Shown: one piece after another, positions 33,625 through 41,830 of the stretch | Position numbering within the stretch: position 1 is the first letter of the stretch | Layout of the letters: the number at the start of each line of letters is the position of its first letter | From: Chloroflexota bacterium | GTDB taxonomy: Bacteria > Chloroflexota > Anaerolineae > UBA4142 | Length of the DNA: 64,000 nucleotides | Direction of reading: 5' to 3' | Assembly: GCA_016208315.1 (NCBI GenBank) | Contig: JACQYF010000209.1 | Span: 54,987 to 118,986 of the forward strand | Position numbers and translations under genes: made by a program | Notes under the pieces: model-generated | Seen by the model: only the letters and a program-made list of their open reading frames with translations | What the model was told of the DNA's origin: nothing | The model's database searches: none

Positions 33625-34911
33625 CTATCTCAGCAGCGCATCGGCGGGCATGCCGGGTTTGAGGGCGGCGTCGGGATTGGGAATTTCCAATTTGACGGCG
33701 AAAACGGTATTGACGCGTTCCGCTTTGGTTTGCACGTTGCGCGGCGTGAATTCCGCTTGCGAGGCGATGAAAACGATCTTGCCCGTGAAGGTCTTGCCGG
33801 GGAACGAATCTACTTGCACGCCGACTTGCTCGCCTATCTTGATCTCCCCCAAGCGCGTTTCCGGCACGTAGATCGTCAGTTTGACCGGATCGGTTTTGCT
33901 GACCGTGAGCAAGGTTGCGCCCGGCGCGGCAATCTCGCCCACATTGACGGCGCGCCGCGCGATCACGCCTTCGACCGGGCTTTTCACCGCCATCTTGGTC
34001 ACTTGCGTTTTCAACACCGCGACCGCGGCCTCGGCTTGCTTGACCTGGTTTTCCGCGACCGCGATGCTGTCCACCGTCGGCGTCAGCCGTTCGAGCGCGG
34101 CTTGCGCCTGCTCGACCTGGGCGCGTGCCGCGGCGAGCTGCGCGGCATCGGGCGTCAAGCGCGCGAGCGCCGCTTGGGCCTGGTCTACCTGGGATTTTGC
34201 CAACGCAAGTTCGGAGGCCGTCGGGTGCGAGCGCGCATCGCTAAATGCCGCGACCGCGGCCTTGTACGTGTTCGTCGCCTGCTGCAGCGCGACCGACTGC
34301 GGAGTTGAACCGATGAACGGATTGCTGGCCCCGCCGATTCGGTCGTACGCGGCTTGACTTGCGTCCAGGGCGGCTTGCGCGTTGTCCACCTGTGCTTTCA
34401 ACTGCGTGAGCTGGTCAATCGTCAGCCCGGCGCGCACCTTCTCGTAGTTTTGCTGTGCCGCGGCGAGCGCGGCTTGCGCGGCGGTCAAGTCGGAGGTCGT
34501 CGCGCCGGCGCGCAGTTTATCGTAATTCTCCTGCGCGGCCGCCAGTGCGGCCCGCGCCGCGCTCACGTCCGACGGGCGCGCCCCATTCTTGATTTGGGCG
34601 AGTTGTGCCTTGGCCGTATCCGCGGCGGCTTGCGCCTGGGCGATCTGCGCGTCGAGGAGCGACCGATCCAGGCGCACGAGCTCTTGACCGGCTTTGACGT
34701 TATCGCCCTCGCCGGCAGTCAGCATGTCCACGCGCCCGCCGACCTCGACGGCAATCGCGACGTGTTCGCCCTCGATAAACCCTGAAGCGATATTGGCGCT
34801 CGCATCCGCGGATGAAAAGAAGGGCAAGTTGCCCGTCGAATACAGATAATAGCCGCCGACCAAAAGCAGCAGCAGTACGACAATGGGCGCAAATCGTTTA
34901 CGGTGTTCCAT
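33625..34911 (-). CDS. HlyD/MFP-type membrane fusion protein
   Basis: 428 residues: N-terminal membrane anchor (about 9-27), a biotinyl-lipoyl-like half (ASGFIEGEHVAIAVEVGGRV), a long alpha-helical hairpin of repeated 'AQAALERLTPD...AQLAAARAQVEQAQAAL' units (about 75-300), and the second half of the lipoyl domain and beta-barrel (VKSPVEGVIARRAVNVGE about 305; GEQVGVQVDSFPGKTFTGKI about 365). Periplasmic adaptor of an ABC efflux pump. The coiled coil is long and shows clear internal duplication. Last gene of the four-gene operon; its ATG is 3 nt from the stop of the ATPase gene. Confidence 0.93.
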   Translation of the reverse strand: MEHRKRFAPIVVLLLLLVGGYYLYSTGNLPFFSSADASANIASGFIEGEHVAIAVEVGGRVDMLTAGEGDNVKAGQELVRLDRSLLDAQIAQAQAAADTAKAQLAQIKNGARPSDVSAARAALAAAQENYDKLRAGATTSDLTAAQAALAAAQQNYEKVRAGLTIDQLTQLKAQVDNAQAALDASQAAYDRIGGASNPFIGSTPQSVALQQATNTYKAAVAAFSDARSHPTASELALAKSQVDQAQAALARLTPDAAQLAAARAQVEQAQAALERLTPTVDSIAVAENQVKQAEAAVAVLKTQVTKMAVKSPVEGVIARRAVNVGEIAAPGATLLTVSKTDPVKLTIYVPETRLGEIKIGEQVGVQVDSFPGKTFTGKIVFIASQAEFTPRNVQTKAERVNTVFAVKLEIPNPDAALKPGMPADALLR

Positions 34912-34914
34912 AAA

Positions 34915-35856
34915 TCACCTCTGATCTTCGCTCCGCAAGCGCGCGATGAATACGTCTTCGAGCGACGGTAAAATGACCTCGGCGGTGCGGATGGCAATCT
35001 GTCTCGAACGCAATAGCTCCACGGTTTGAGACAATCGTTCGCCGGCTTGCGGCCCGATCGCGTGAATGACCGAGCCGTACAGGGCGACCTCGTCAAAGAA
35101 GCCCGAGGCGCGCAGCGCGGTCAGCGCGGCGTCAATCTGATCGCAGTCAATCTCCACCACTTGCGCGGGCATCTGGCGCGATTTCATGTCGGACGGCGTG
35201 CCCTCGGCGACGATGCGGCCTTGGTAAATGAACGCCAGGCGATGGCAGTTTTCGGCCTCGTCCATATAATGTGTGGTCACGAGAATGCTGGTTCCGCTTT
35301 CGGCGAGGGCGTAGACCAAGTCCCACAAAGCGCGGCGCGAGATCGGATCCACGCCGGCCGTCGGTTCGTCGAGAAACAGAAATTCGGGTTGATGCGCGAG
35401 CGCGCACGCCAAGGCCAAACGCTGCCGCGAGCCGCCCGCAAGATTGGAAACGCGCTCTGGCTCTTGACCGCTCAACCCGACTATGCCGAAAAGCATCCCC
35501 CGGCGTTCCGCGAGCGTTCGCGGGGGCACGCCGTAGACGCCGCCGTAGAAATTGAAATTCTCGGCCGCGGTGAGGTCGCTGTAGAGACTGAACTTTTGCG
35601 AAACGTAGCCGACCCGTTTGCGAATTGATTCCGCCTGCTTGACCACATCGTAACCTAGCACCGCGGCTTTGCCCGAACTTGGGCGGAGCAGACCGAGCAG
35701 GACGCGAATGGTCGTCGTCTTGCCCGCGCCATTCGGGCCGAGCAAACCGAAAATCTCGCCGCGCCGAACGGCGAACGTGACATTGTCCACGGCGGTAAAG
35801 TGGTCGAATTGTTTGGTCAGGTTTTCGACGACGAGCGCAGTGTGGGTTGTTTCCAT
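34915..35856 (-). CDS. ABC-2 type transporter ATP-binding protein
   Basis: 313 residues. Walker A GPNGAGKTTTI (about 39-49), Q-loop region YVSQKFSLYSD, a signature reading AGGSRQRLALA instead of LSGGQ, Walker B FLFLDEPTAGVDP, and the H-loop VTTHYMDEAE. The C-terminal domain (about 225-313) is of DrrA/CcmA type. The altered signature (Ala-Gly-Gly-Ser) is unusual but keeps the Gly-Gly core. ATG at 35856. Second ATPase gene in the operon; the two ATPases probably form a heterodimer like the two halves of YbhF. Confidence 0.93.
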   Translation of the reverse strand: METTHTALVVENLTKQFDHFTAVDNVTFAVRRGEIFGLLGPNGAGKTTTIRVLLGLLRPSSGKAAVLGYDVVKQAESIRKRVGYVSQKFSLYSDLTAAENFNFYGGVYGVPPRTLAERRGMLFGIVGLSGQEPERVSNLAGGSRQRLALACALAHQPEFLFLDEPTAGVDPISRRALWDLVYALAESGTSILVTTHYMDEAENCHRLAFIYQGRIVAEGTPSDMKSRQMPAQVVEIDCDQIDAALTALRASGFFDEVALYGSVIHAIGPQAGERLSQTVELLRSRQIAIRTAEVILPSLEDVFIARLRSEDQR

Positions 35857-35866
35857 CTTTAAGACC

Positions 35867-35924
35867 CAGTGAACAGTGAACAGAGGACAGACTGTTCACT
35901 GTTCACTGCTTACTGTTTACTGTA
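35867..35924. repeat. Hairpin of heptamer repeats between two ATPase genes
   Basis: CAGTGAACAGTGAACAG (35867-35883) and CTGTTCACTGTTCACTG (35892-35908) form a perfect 17-bp stem with loop AGGACAGA. More heptamers follow (CTTACTG, TTTACTG). It supplies the last codons and TGA stop (35903-35905) of the upstream ATPase gene. An intercistronic hairpin of this strength could reduce read-through or stabilise one segment. Confidence 0.9.
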
Positions 35925-36826
35925 TCTTGGAGTATCAACACGAATGCGTCCTCCAGGCGCGGTTTGACGACCCGCAGGTTTTCCACGCGGATGCCGGCCG
36001 CGCTCCAGAGCGATTCAAGTTCGCTCTGGCGGTCAGGACGATCAAGAAACAGCCGGAGGAAATCGCCGTGCGCGGAGACGCCTAGCACTCCTGCGCTCTT
36101 TTCGATCAGTTTGCGCGCCGTTAACGCTTGGGCGGACTGGGCTTCCATCACGGTCGCCGCGATATTCGCTCGCAGCTTGTCCGGCGCATCGCACGCGATC
36201 AACTCGCCGCGTGACATCAGGCCCACGCGCGTGCAGCGCTCGGCTTCGTCCAGATAGGGCGTGCAGATGACGATGGTCACGCCTTGCAAGTGGATCTCGG
36301 TCAGTAGGTCCCAAAATTCGCGGCGGCTGACGGGATCAACGCCGGTCGTCGGCTCGTCCAACAGCAGAACGCGCGGGCGGTGCATCAGCGTCGCCGCGAG
36401 CGCGAGTTTCTTTTGCATGCCACCCGAAAGATTGTGAGCGCGCCGCGTTTGAAACTCGGTCAAGCGCGCAAAGCCGAGCAGCCGCGCGATCAGTTTCTCG
36501 CGCTCGGGCCGTGGCGAGCCAAACACGTCGGCAAAGAAATTCAGGTTTTCGATCACGGTCAAATCCGGGTAAAGCGCAAAACGCTGCGGCATATAGCCGA
36601 TGAGGGCCTTGACCGCTTCCGGCTCGCGCGTGACGTCGAGCTTGGCGACGGTTACGCGGCCTGACGTGGGCAGCATCGCGGTCGAGATGACGCGCATGGT
36701 CGTCGTCTTGCCTGCGCCGTCCGGTCCGATCAAACCAAAGAGTTGACCCTCGGCCACATCGAATGAGAGATTGTCGAGGGCGACGGTTTCGCCAAAGCGC
36801 TTGGTCAGGTTTTGAACGGAAATCAT
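35903..36826 (-). CDS. ABC-2 type transporter ATP-binding protein
   Basis: 307 residues. Walker A GPDGAGKTTTM (about 37-47), Q-loop region YMPQRFALYPDLTV, signature LSGGMQKKLALAA, Walker B VLLLDEPTTGVDP, and H-loop region ICTPYLDEAERC (Pro for the usual His). ATG at 36826 is right before the permease stop, on the mRNA strand. A longer upstream reading of the frame (to 37291) is a shadow of the permease gene. The last residues (DTVNSKQ) are encoded by the heptamer repeat. Confidence 0.92.
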   Translation of the reverse strand: MISVQNLTKRFGETVALDNLSFDVAEGQLFGLIGPDGAGKTTTMRVISTAMLPTSGRVTVAKLDVTREPEAVKALIGYMPQRFALYPDLTVIENLNFFADVFGSPRPEREKLIARLLGFARLTEFQTRRAHNLSGGMQKKLALAATLMHRPRVLLLDEPTTGVDPVSRREFWDLLTEIHLQGVTIVICTPYLDEAERCTRVGLMSRGELIACDAPDKLRANIAATVMEAQSAQALTARKLIEKSAGVLGVSAHGDFLRLFLDRPDRQSELESLWSAAGIRVENLRVVKPRLEDAFVLILQDTVNSKQ

Positions 36827-36828
36827 GA

Positions 36829-37950
36829 TTATTCCAACCGCTTTTTGAATCGCAGGGATGCGCCGAGCAGCATCAGCGGGCCGAGAATCGCCAGCGCAAT
36901 GACCGGCTCGGCAAATGATGGAAGGCCAACGCCCTTTAAGATAATGCCGCGAATGATGATGAGCATATAGCGCAGCGGGACCACGTAACTGACGGCTTGG
37001 AGCCAGCCGGGCATGGCTTCGAGTGGAAAAAAGAAACCGGAGAGGAAAATCCCCGGCATCATGATGAGAAACGTGAGGAGCATGGCTTCCTGCTGACTTT
37101 TGGCAATCGTCGAAACGAACAAACCCTGCCCGAGAGTGGTCAACAAAAAGACCAGCGAAAGCAGCGCCAGGAGGGGAATGCTGCCGTGAATTGGAACGTC
37201 GAAGAGGATGACACCCAAAATCAGAATCTCGGCGAGATCGAAAAAGGCGATGGCGATGTAGGGCACGACTTTGCCGACGATCAACTCCCACGGCTGGATC
37301 GGCGTCACGACGAGCTGCTCAATGGTGCCTTGCTCGCGTTCGCGCACGATCGTCATGGCCGTGAATAGACTCGTGAGCATTTGCAGGATCATACCGATGA
37401 GGGCCGGGATCATGTAATTGGAGGATTTCAATTCGGGGTTGTACCACACGCGCGGCCGAATCTCGATCCCGCCCAAGCGGGTCACGTCCACGCCCAAGCG
37501 CTGTTGAAGAATCTGCGTGTTTTGAGCTTGGCCCACCAGTTGCGAGGCCGAGAAAGCGGTCGTCGCTACGGCCGGGTCCGAGCCGTCAATGAGCACAGCC
37601 ACCTGGGCCGCTTGGCGCTTGGCGAGCGCGTTGCCATAACCGGTGGGAATAATAATGCCCGCGCGTACCCGGCCATTATCCAGTAACGTCGCCATTTCGG
37701 TCTCGTCCTGGACATAGTAGCTGATCGCGAAATAGTCGGAGGCGCGGTACGCCTCGACGAGTTCCCGGCTTTCCATCGTCCGGTCGGCATCGTAGACCGC
37801 GGTGTTCAGGCGGCGAATGTCATTCGTGGCCGCGTAGCCGAGCAGGATCAATTGAATGATCGGCATCATGAACATGACCGCCAGCGTCCGCGGATCGCGG
37901 AGGATGTGAATAAATTCCTTGCGGATGATGGACCACAATCGGGTGTTCAT
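36829..37950 (-). CDS. ABC-2 type permease
   Basis: 373 residues: one N-terminal membrane segment (about 20-40), a large extracytoplasmic domain (about 45-170; MESRELVEAYRASDYF) and five C-terminal segments (about 180-370), with the ABC-2 motif TSLFTAMTIVREREQGTIEQLVVTPI (about 200). Resembles the YbhR/YhhJ group of multidrug exporters, which normally come as a pair of permeases. Only one is present here. The operon's upstream side is bordered by the GxxExxY element at 37971. ATG start. Confidence 0.93.
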   Translation of the reverse strand: MNTRLWSIIRKEFIHILRDPRTLAVMFMMPIIQLILLGYAATNDIRRLNTAVYDADRTMESRELVEAYRASDYFAISYYVQDETEMATLLDNGRVRAGIIIPTGYGNALAKRQAAQVAVLIDGSDPAVATTAFSASQLVGQAQNTQILQQRLGVDVTRLGGIEIRPRVWYNPELKSSNYMIPALIGMILQMLTSLFTAMTIVREREQGTIEQLVVTPIQPWELIVGKVVPYIAIAFFDLAEILILGVILFDVPIHGSIPLLALLSLVFLLTTLGQGLFVSTIAKSQQEAMLLTFLIMMPGIFLSGFFFPLEAMPGWLQAVSYVVPLRYMLIIIRGIILKGVGLPSFAEPVIALAILGPLMLLGASLRFKKRLE

Positions 37951-37970
37951 TGGTTTGTTCTTGACCCCAT

Positions 37971-38642
37971 GCAGAAAGACCTTTGGAACACGAAAGCCGC
38001 GAAAGAGAACACGAAAGCCGCGAAAGAAGAACGCGAAAACTGCGAAAGAAAATTACGGCGCGGATTCGGGGGTGGGCGTGTTCACAAAGCGACGCGGGCG
38101 AAGGGGCTTTTCGCCAAAGTTCACGAGCAAGACCACTCTTTGGTTGCCCTTGGTCACGTAGAGCAGACATTGTTCGGTGTCTTCGGGGCGAATCGCCTGT
38201 GCGGCTTTGGTTTCCAACAACAGCATGTCGTCTTCGTCCCAACACTTGAAATCTACGCGCCGCTTGGTTACCTCGACGCCATCGTAAACGATCGGGATTT
38301 CCGCCTCGCGTTCGAATTGAACGCCGAATTTGGGCAAGGCGATTTCCAAGGCGCGCTGATAGTCTACTTCCATGCAATGGGTCCCCAACTGCCGTTGAAC
38401 GTCAATGCAAGCCGCCAGCACCTTGCCGGACAGCGGCTCAAACTGGTGCTTCCCGCCTCTCACTTTGGAGCCCATGATTCCCTCCTCTTCTGCGATGGTT
38501 GCGTGGTGTGTAGGAGCGTTTGGAACACGAGAGCATTTGGAACGCGAGAGCCGCGAAAGCACGCGAAAACCACGAAACCGAGCGCTGCCTTTCGCGGTTA
38601 TCGCGTGCTTTCGCGAGTTTCGTGTTCCAAAGGTCTTGCTGC
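37971..38642. mobile_element. 672-bp element with terminal inverted repeats and a GxxExxY gene
   Basis: The ends are inverted repeats. 37971-38005 begins GCAGAAAGACCTTTGGAACA. The reverse complement of 38608-38642 begins GCAGCAAGACCTTTGGAACA. The two agree at 32 of 35 positions. Inside each end are subterminal repeats of (A)ACACGAAA/CGCGAAAG type. The right end (about 38530-38630) folds as a long near-palindrome by itself. The only gene inside is the GxxExxY ORF. No transposase and no clear target duplication were seen. Left neighbour: efflux operon. Right neighbour: relics of another ABC transporter. Confidence 0.75.
38053..38475 (-). CDS. GxxExxY protein (PDDEXK-like nuclease family)
   Basis: 140 residues. 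The family-defining segment reads LGTHCMEVDYQRAL (Gly, Glu and Tyr at the expected spacing). It is followed by a PD-(D/E)XK-like core: RRVDFKCWDEDDMLLLETKA (Asp, then Glu-Thr-Lys). Members are small proteins of unproven function, probably nucleases. ATG at 38475, with AGGAGGG 7 nt upstream; a longer frame to 38562 runs into the element's terminal palindrome and is not used. It is alone between inverted repeats, so it may act on them, which is inference. Confidence 0.9.
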   Translation of the reverse strand: MGSKVRGGKHQFEPLSGKVLAACIDVQRQLGTHCMEVDYQRALEIALPKFGVQFEREAEIPIVYDGVEVTKRRVDFKCWDEDDMLLLETKAAQAIRPEDTEQCLLYVTKGNQRVVLLVNFGEKPLRPRRFVNTPTPESAP

Positions 38643-38705
38643 TCCATTATATCACACTTGCCGCATTTTCCCGTTATAGCATCAAAATGCGCGCTATGCG
38701 TTTGA

Positions 38706-39120
38706 GGTGTTGGATTCATCGGTCCCAGCGGTTCGGGCAAGACGACGACGATTCGCCTTTTGACCGGCGTCTATCGCCCCACGGCCGGAGACGTGCGGGT
38801 GCTCGGCCGCGAGCCGCGCAAGTTCAGCCGAGGCACGCGTACCCGATTGGATACATGCCGCAGCATTTCGTGCTGTATCCGCATTTGACCGTTTGGGAAA
38901 ACTTGAATTTCGCCGCCTCGCTCTACGGAATGCCGCTGTGGCGCGGCGGCCAATTGAAACGGATGCTGGATTTTGTCGAACTGCGCGACCAGCGCGGCAA
39001 ACTGGCGCGCGATATTTCCGGTGGAATGCAGCGGCGGCTGAGTCTCGCCGCGACCCTCGTCCACGATCCCGACTTTGTCTTTCTCGACGAACCGACCGCG
39101 GGCATTGACCCGGTCCTGCG
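38706..39120 (+). pseudogene. Relic of an ABC-2 transporter ATPase, frameshifted and truncated
   Basis: Starting without an N-terminus, the sequence reads GVGFIGPSGSGKTTTIRLL (Walker A, about 38706-38762) in one frame. It then shifts near 38840 into another frame that gives IGYMPQHFVLYPHLTVWEN, ISGGMQRRLSLAATL and FVFLDEPTAGIDPVLR. Similarity stops after Walker B. The first ~25 residues, the intact frame and the C-terminal domain are all missing. It is similar to but distinct from the ATPases of the neighbouring operon. Confidence 0.85.
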
Positions 39121-39199
39121 GCGCGGCGAAGTGGACTTGGTTGCGGTTGCGCCGCAGAACGCGTCCGAAAGCATGCGTTCCAATCGCCAAGCCATCTTT

Positions 39200-39416
39200 A
39201 TCATCTACAACGACCAAGTTGACCAGTATTGACCTGAACAATGCCGCCGCCCAGCTCCAGAAGGCAACCGAGATCGAGCAAGACTTGCAGCAGCTCGAGC
39301 AGCTCCTGAGTGAATACCAAAAGATTGATGCGCGCGTTTTGGTCAGTCCTTTTTGGAATGAGGTCAAGGGCCGCGAGCCGGTTGATCTCGCGGGCGCAGA
39401 GATAAGTCGAGAATAA
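39200..39416 (+). pseudogene. Relic of a coiled-coil/membrane-transporter segment
   Basis: Open frame without a start of its own: SIDLNNAAAQLQKATEIEQD, a helical coiled coil, then ARVLVSPFWNEVKGREPVDL and a stop at 39414-39416. The 'SPFWNEVKGREPVDL' block resembles the extracellular segment just before the membrane part of ABC-2 permeases. So it may be what remains of the permease that went with the ATPase relic. Family assignment is tentative. Confidence 0.45.
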
Positions 39417-39418
39417 AA

Positions 39419-39447
39419 AAGGGGTCATGCGAATCGCATGACCCCTT
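39419..39447. terminator. Perfect 13-bp hairpin
   Basis: AAGGGGTCATGCG, loop AAT, CGCATGACCCCTT (39419-39431, 39435-39447), preceded by a run of A. It works best as a terminator for the glsB-like gene on the minus strand, which ends at 39481. Confidence 0.8.
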
Positions 39448-39480
39448 GCTCTGCCACACCCTATGTTTGCCGCCGCCGGA

Positions 39481-39738
39481 TCATACCGGCGACCGTCCGG
39501 GCAGAGCGCGGACCGCGAGCACTACGACGATCGCGCCGACGAACGCGACGAGAATCGTGGTGAGGTTGATTCCCGTGGTGAAATCGCCGCCGAAAATCGC
39601 GCTGGCGAGAAAACCGCCGACGACCGCGCCGACAATACCGAGGATGAGATTCATGACAAGACCGCCTTTGGCATGGACGACCAGATCAGCCAACCAGCCG
39701 GCGATCAGGCCGACGACGATCCAAGCAAGGATACTCAT
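39481..39738 (-). CDS. GlsB/YeaQ/YmgE-family membrane protein
   Basis: 85 residues with three hydrophobic segments. Glycine-rich pattern WIVVGLIAGWLADLVV, then GLVMNLILGIVGAVVGGFLA, typical of transglycosylase-associated/GlsB stress proteins. Function in detail unknown; members are commonly induced by stress. ATG at 39738, with GAGG upstream. Confidence 0.93.
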   Translation of the reverse strand: MSILAWIVVGLIAGWLADLVVHAKGGLVMNLILGIVGAVVGGFLASAIFGGDFTTGINLTTILVAFVGAIVVVLAVRALPGRSPV

Positions 39739-39931
39739 GGTGTTGCCTCCCTATATTTTCCAGCAATTGCTGGATGAATTCCGGTCGGACCGCGTCCAAG
39801 CGGTCAACCGTTGTTTAACGGTTGCATCCTAACAGATACGAACATGAAATGGAATCGCAAAAAGCGCCATTGTCGTGTCGTATTTTCCGGGCCCGGCTTG
39901 TCGTCAAAATTGTGACAGCGCTGCCCACCCA

Positions 39932-39960
39932 TTGACGCGGATGGAAGGGCAGAGTAAACT
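39932..39960 (+). promoter_or_regulatory. Promoter of CBS-FNR operon
   Basis: TTGACG (39932-39937), 17-bp spacer, TAAACT (39955-39960), 19 nt before the ATG. Same -35/-10 sequences as the promoter at 2978-3006. Confidence 0.75.
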
Positions 39961-39979
39961 GCATTCCAGAGGGGGAAAT

Positions 39980-40408
39980 ATGAAAATAAATACGATTCTG
40001 GCGACCAAGGGCATGCGGGTTGTGACGATTCGACCCCAGCAGTCGCTCAAAGAAGCAGTCAACCTGCTCGCTCAATATAATATCGGCGCGCTCGTCGTCG
40101 TAAATGATTCCGGCGCGCCGGTCGGCATCATCTCCGAGCGCGATATCGTGCGCGAGGCAGTCCATTCTGAGAACGTCTTTAACCTGCCGGTTAGCGCCGT
40201 GATGACCGAGGAGTTGGTCACGGGTTCGCCGCAGGACGATCTCCGTTCCGTGCTGCAAACGATGACCGATCGGCATTTCCGTCATTTACCCATCCTGGAT
40301 CAAGGCAAGCTGGCGGGGATGATTTCAATTGGCGATGTGGTCAAGGCCCAAATCAGCGCATACCAAGGCGAGATTGAAACACTCGAAACTCGCGTCACAC
40401 AAGGATGA
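39980..40408 (+). CDS. CBS-domain pair protein
   Basis: 142 residues made of two CBS motifs: IRPQQSLKEAVNLLAQYNIGALVV...GIISERDIVRE (about 17-58) and VTGSPQDDLRSVLQTMTDRHFRHLPI...GMISIGDVVKAQ (about 79-124). CBS pairs bind adenine nucleotides and act as energy sensors. A short charged helix ends the protein. ATG at 39980 with GGGGGAAA upstream; the longer frame upstream lacks a good ribosome site and starts before the promoter. Followed 3 nt later by a flavoprotein, so the pair may sense redox or energy state together. Confidence 0.93.
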   Translation: MKINTILATKGMRVVTIRPQQSLKEAVNLLAQYNIGALVVVNDSGAPVGIISERDIVREAVHSENVFNLPVSAVMTEELVTGSPQDDLRSVLQTMTDRHFRHLPILDQGKLAGMISIGDVVKAQISAYQGEIETLETRVTQG

Positions 40409-40411
40409 ACC

Positions 40412-41800
40412 ATGGCACTCGGCACTGTAGAAAATCCTTTGAGCGTCGCCGTGATCGGTTCCGGCCCCGCCGCCTTTTACGCGGTGGAGCACCTGTTCAA
40501 ACAGCCGGGGCTGGCGGTCTCGATTGACATGTTTGACCGTTTGCCCACGCCGTACGGCTTGGTGCGCGGCGGCGTCGCGCCCGATCATCAAAAGATCAAG
40601 ACGGTCACCAAGGTGTTTGAAAGGATCGCGACGAACCCGCGGTTCCGTTTTTTCGGCAACGTCGAATTCGGCAAGCACGTCACCCTCGCCGACCTCCGGC
40701 AGCACTATCATCAAATTCTGTTTGCGACCGGCGCCCAGACCGACCGGCGGATGGGCATTCCGGGCGAAGACCTCAAGGGGAGCTATCCCGCCACCGAATT
40801 TGTCGCCTGGTACAACGGCCATCCCGATTTTCGCAACTGCCAGTTCGATCTTTCGCAAGAGCGCGTGGCCGTCGTCGGCGTGGGCAACGTCGCGATTGAC
40901 GTCGCGCGCATCCTCTCACTCTCGCCGGACGAACTGGCGCGCACCGACATCGCCGATTACGCGCTCGACGCGCTGCGCAAGAGCCGCGTGAAAGAGGTTT
41001 ACTTGCTCGGGCGCCGCGGACCGGCGCAGGCCGCCTTTACGAATCCGGAGATCAAAGAGCTAGGCGAACTAGCCGATGCCGATGTGTTGGCCTTGCCGGA
41101 AGAAGTCGAACTCGATCCGTTGAGCCACGCCGAAGTGGAGGCGAGCGACGATCCGGCGCTCAAACGCAAAGTCGAAATCCTGCAAAGCTACGCGCAGTGC
41201 CAGCCGACCGGCAAATCGCGCAAATTATTCGTCCGGTTTCTGGTGTCACCCGTAGAATTGATCGGCAACCCAAGCGGCCACGTCGTCAAGATGCGCCTCG
41301 TCCGCAACGTGCTTTACAAGACCGAGGCCGGCACACTCAGCCCCAAGCCGACCGATCAATTCGAAGAGTTGCCCGTGGGCTTGATGTTTCGCTCGGTCGG
41401 CTATCGCGGTGTTGCGCTGCCTGGTGTGCCGTTCAACGAGCGTTGGGGCGTGATAATGAATGAACAGGGGCGCGTGCTCGACTCGGAAACCGGCGAGCGG
41501 GTCGTGGGAGAATACGCGACGGGCTGGATCAAGCGCGGACCGAGCGGCGTGATCGGCACCAACAAGCCCGACTCGGTGGAAACGGTGAACATGATGTTGG
41601 AGGATGCGGCGAAAGGCGCAGTGCTCCAGCCCGACTCGGCCAATATCGAAAACTTGGTGCGCGAGCGCCAGCCCCATTGTTGCTCGTTCGGCGAATGGCT
41701 CAAGCTGGATCAGATCGAGGTGGCGAACGGCAAGGCGCTGGGCCGGCCGCGCGTCAAGTTCACGAGTGTCGAGGAGATGCTCAAGGCGCTGGGGCGATAG
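40412..41800 (+). CDS. Ferredoxin-NADP+ reductase, adrenodoxin-reductase type
   Basis: 462 residues. FAD-binding GSGPAAFYAVEHL (about 13-25), GVAPDHQKIKTVTKVFE (about 53-69), NADPH-binding VVGVGNVAIDVARIL (about 153-167), and the end motif of the family GWIKRGPSGVIGTNKPDS (about 372-389). It is homologous to FprA and mitochondrial adrenodoxin reductase. It transfers electrons between NADPH and ferredoxin. ATG follows 3 nt after the CBS gene stop. Confidence 0.94.
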   Translation: MALGTVENPLSVAVIGSGPAAFYAVEHLFKQPGLAVSIDMFDRLPTPYGLVRGGVAPDHQKIKTVTKVFERIATNPRFRFFGNVEFGKHVTLADLRQHYHQILFATGAQTDRRMGIPGEDLKGSYPATEFVAWYNGHPDFRNCQFDLSQERVAVVGVGNVAIDVARILSLSPDELARTDIADYALDALRKSRVKEVYLLGRRGPAQAAFTNPEIKELGELADADVLALPEEVELDPLSHAEVEASDDPALKRKVEILQSYAQCQPTGKSRKLFVRFLVSPVELIGNPSGHVVKMRLVRNVLYKTEAGTLSPKPTDQFEELPVGLMFRSVGYRGVALPGVPFNERWGVIMNEQGRVLDSETGERVVGEYATGWIKRGPSGVIGTNKPDSVETVNMMLEDAAKGAVLQPDSANIENLVRERQPHCCSFGEWLKLDQIEVANGKALGRPRVKFTSVEEMLKALGR

Positions 41801-41802
41801 GT

Positions 41803-41821
41803 CAAGACCCGAAGGGTCTTG
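41803..41821. terminator. CAAGACCC-GAA-GGGTCTTG hairpin
   Basis: A perfect 8-bp stem with a GAA loop, 2 nt after the reductase stop and at the exact point where the Uma2 relic on the other strand is cut off. Related GACCCGAA(A)GG hairpins are at 48623-48647 and 49925-49981. No T-run follows. Confidence 0.6.
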
Positions 41822-41830
41822 GAATCTCAA

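Noticed and set aside
36827..37291. N-terminal extension of the second ABC ATPase
   Set aside because: The added 155 residues are an out-of-frame reading of the permease gene. The normal ATPase start (MISVQNLTKRF) is at 36826.
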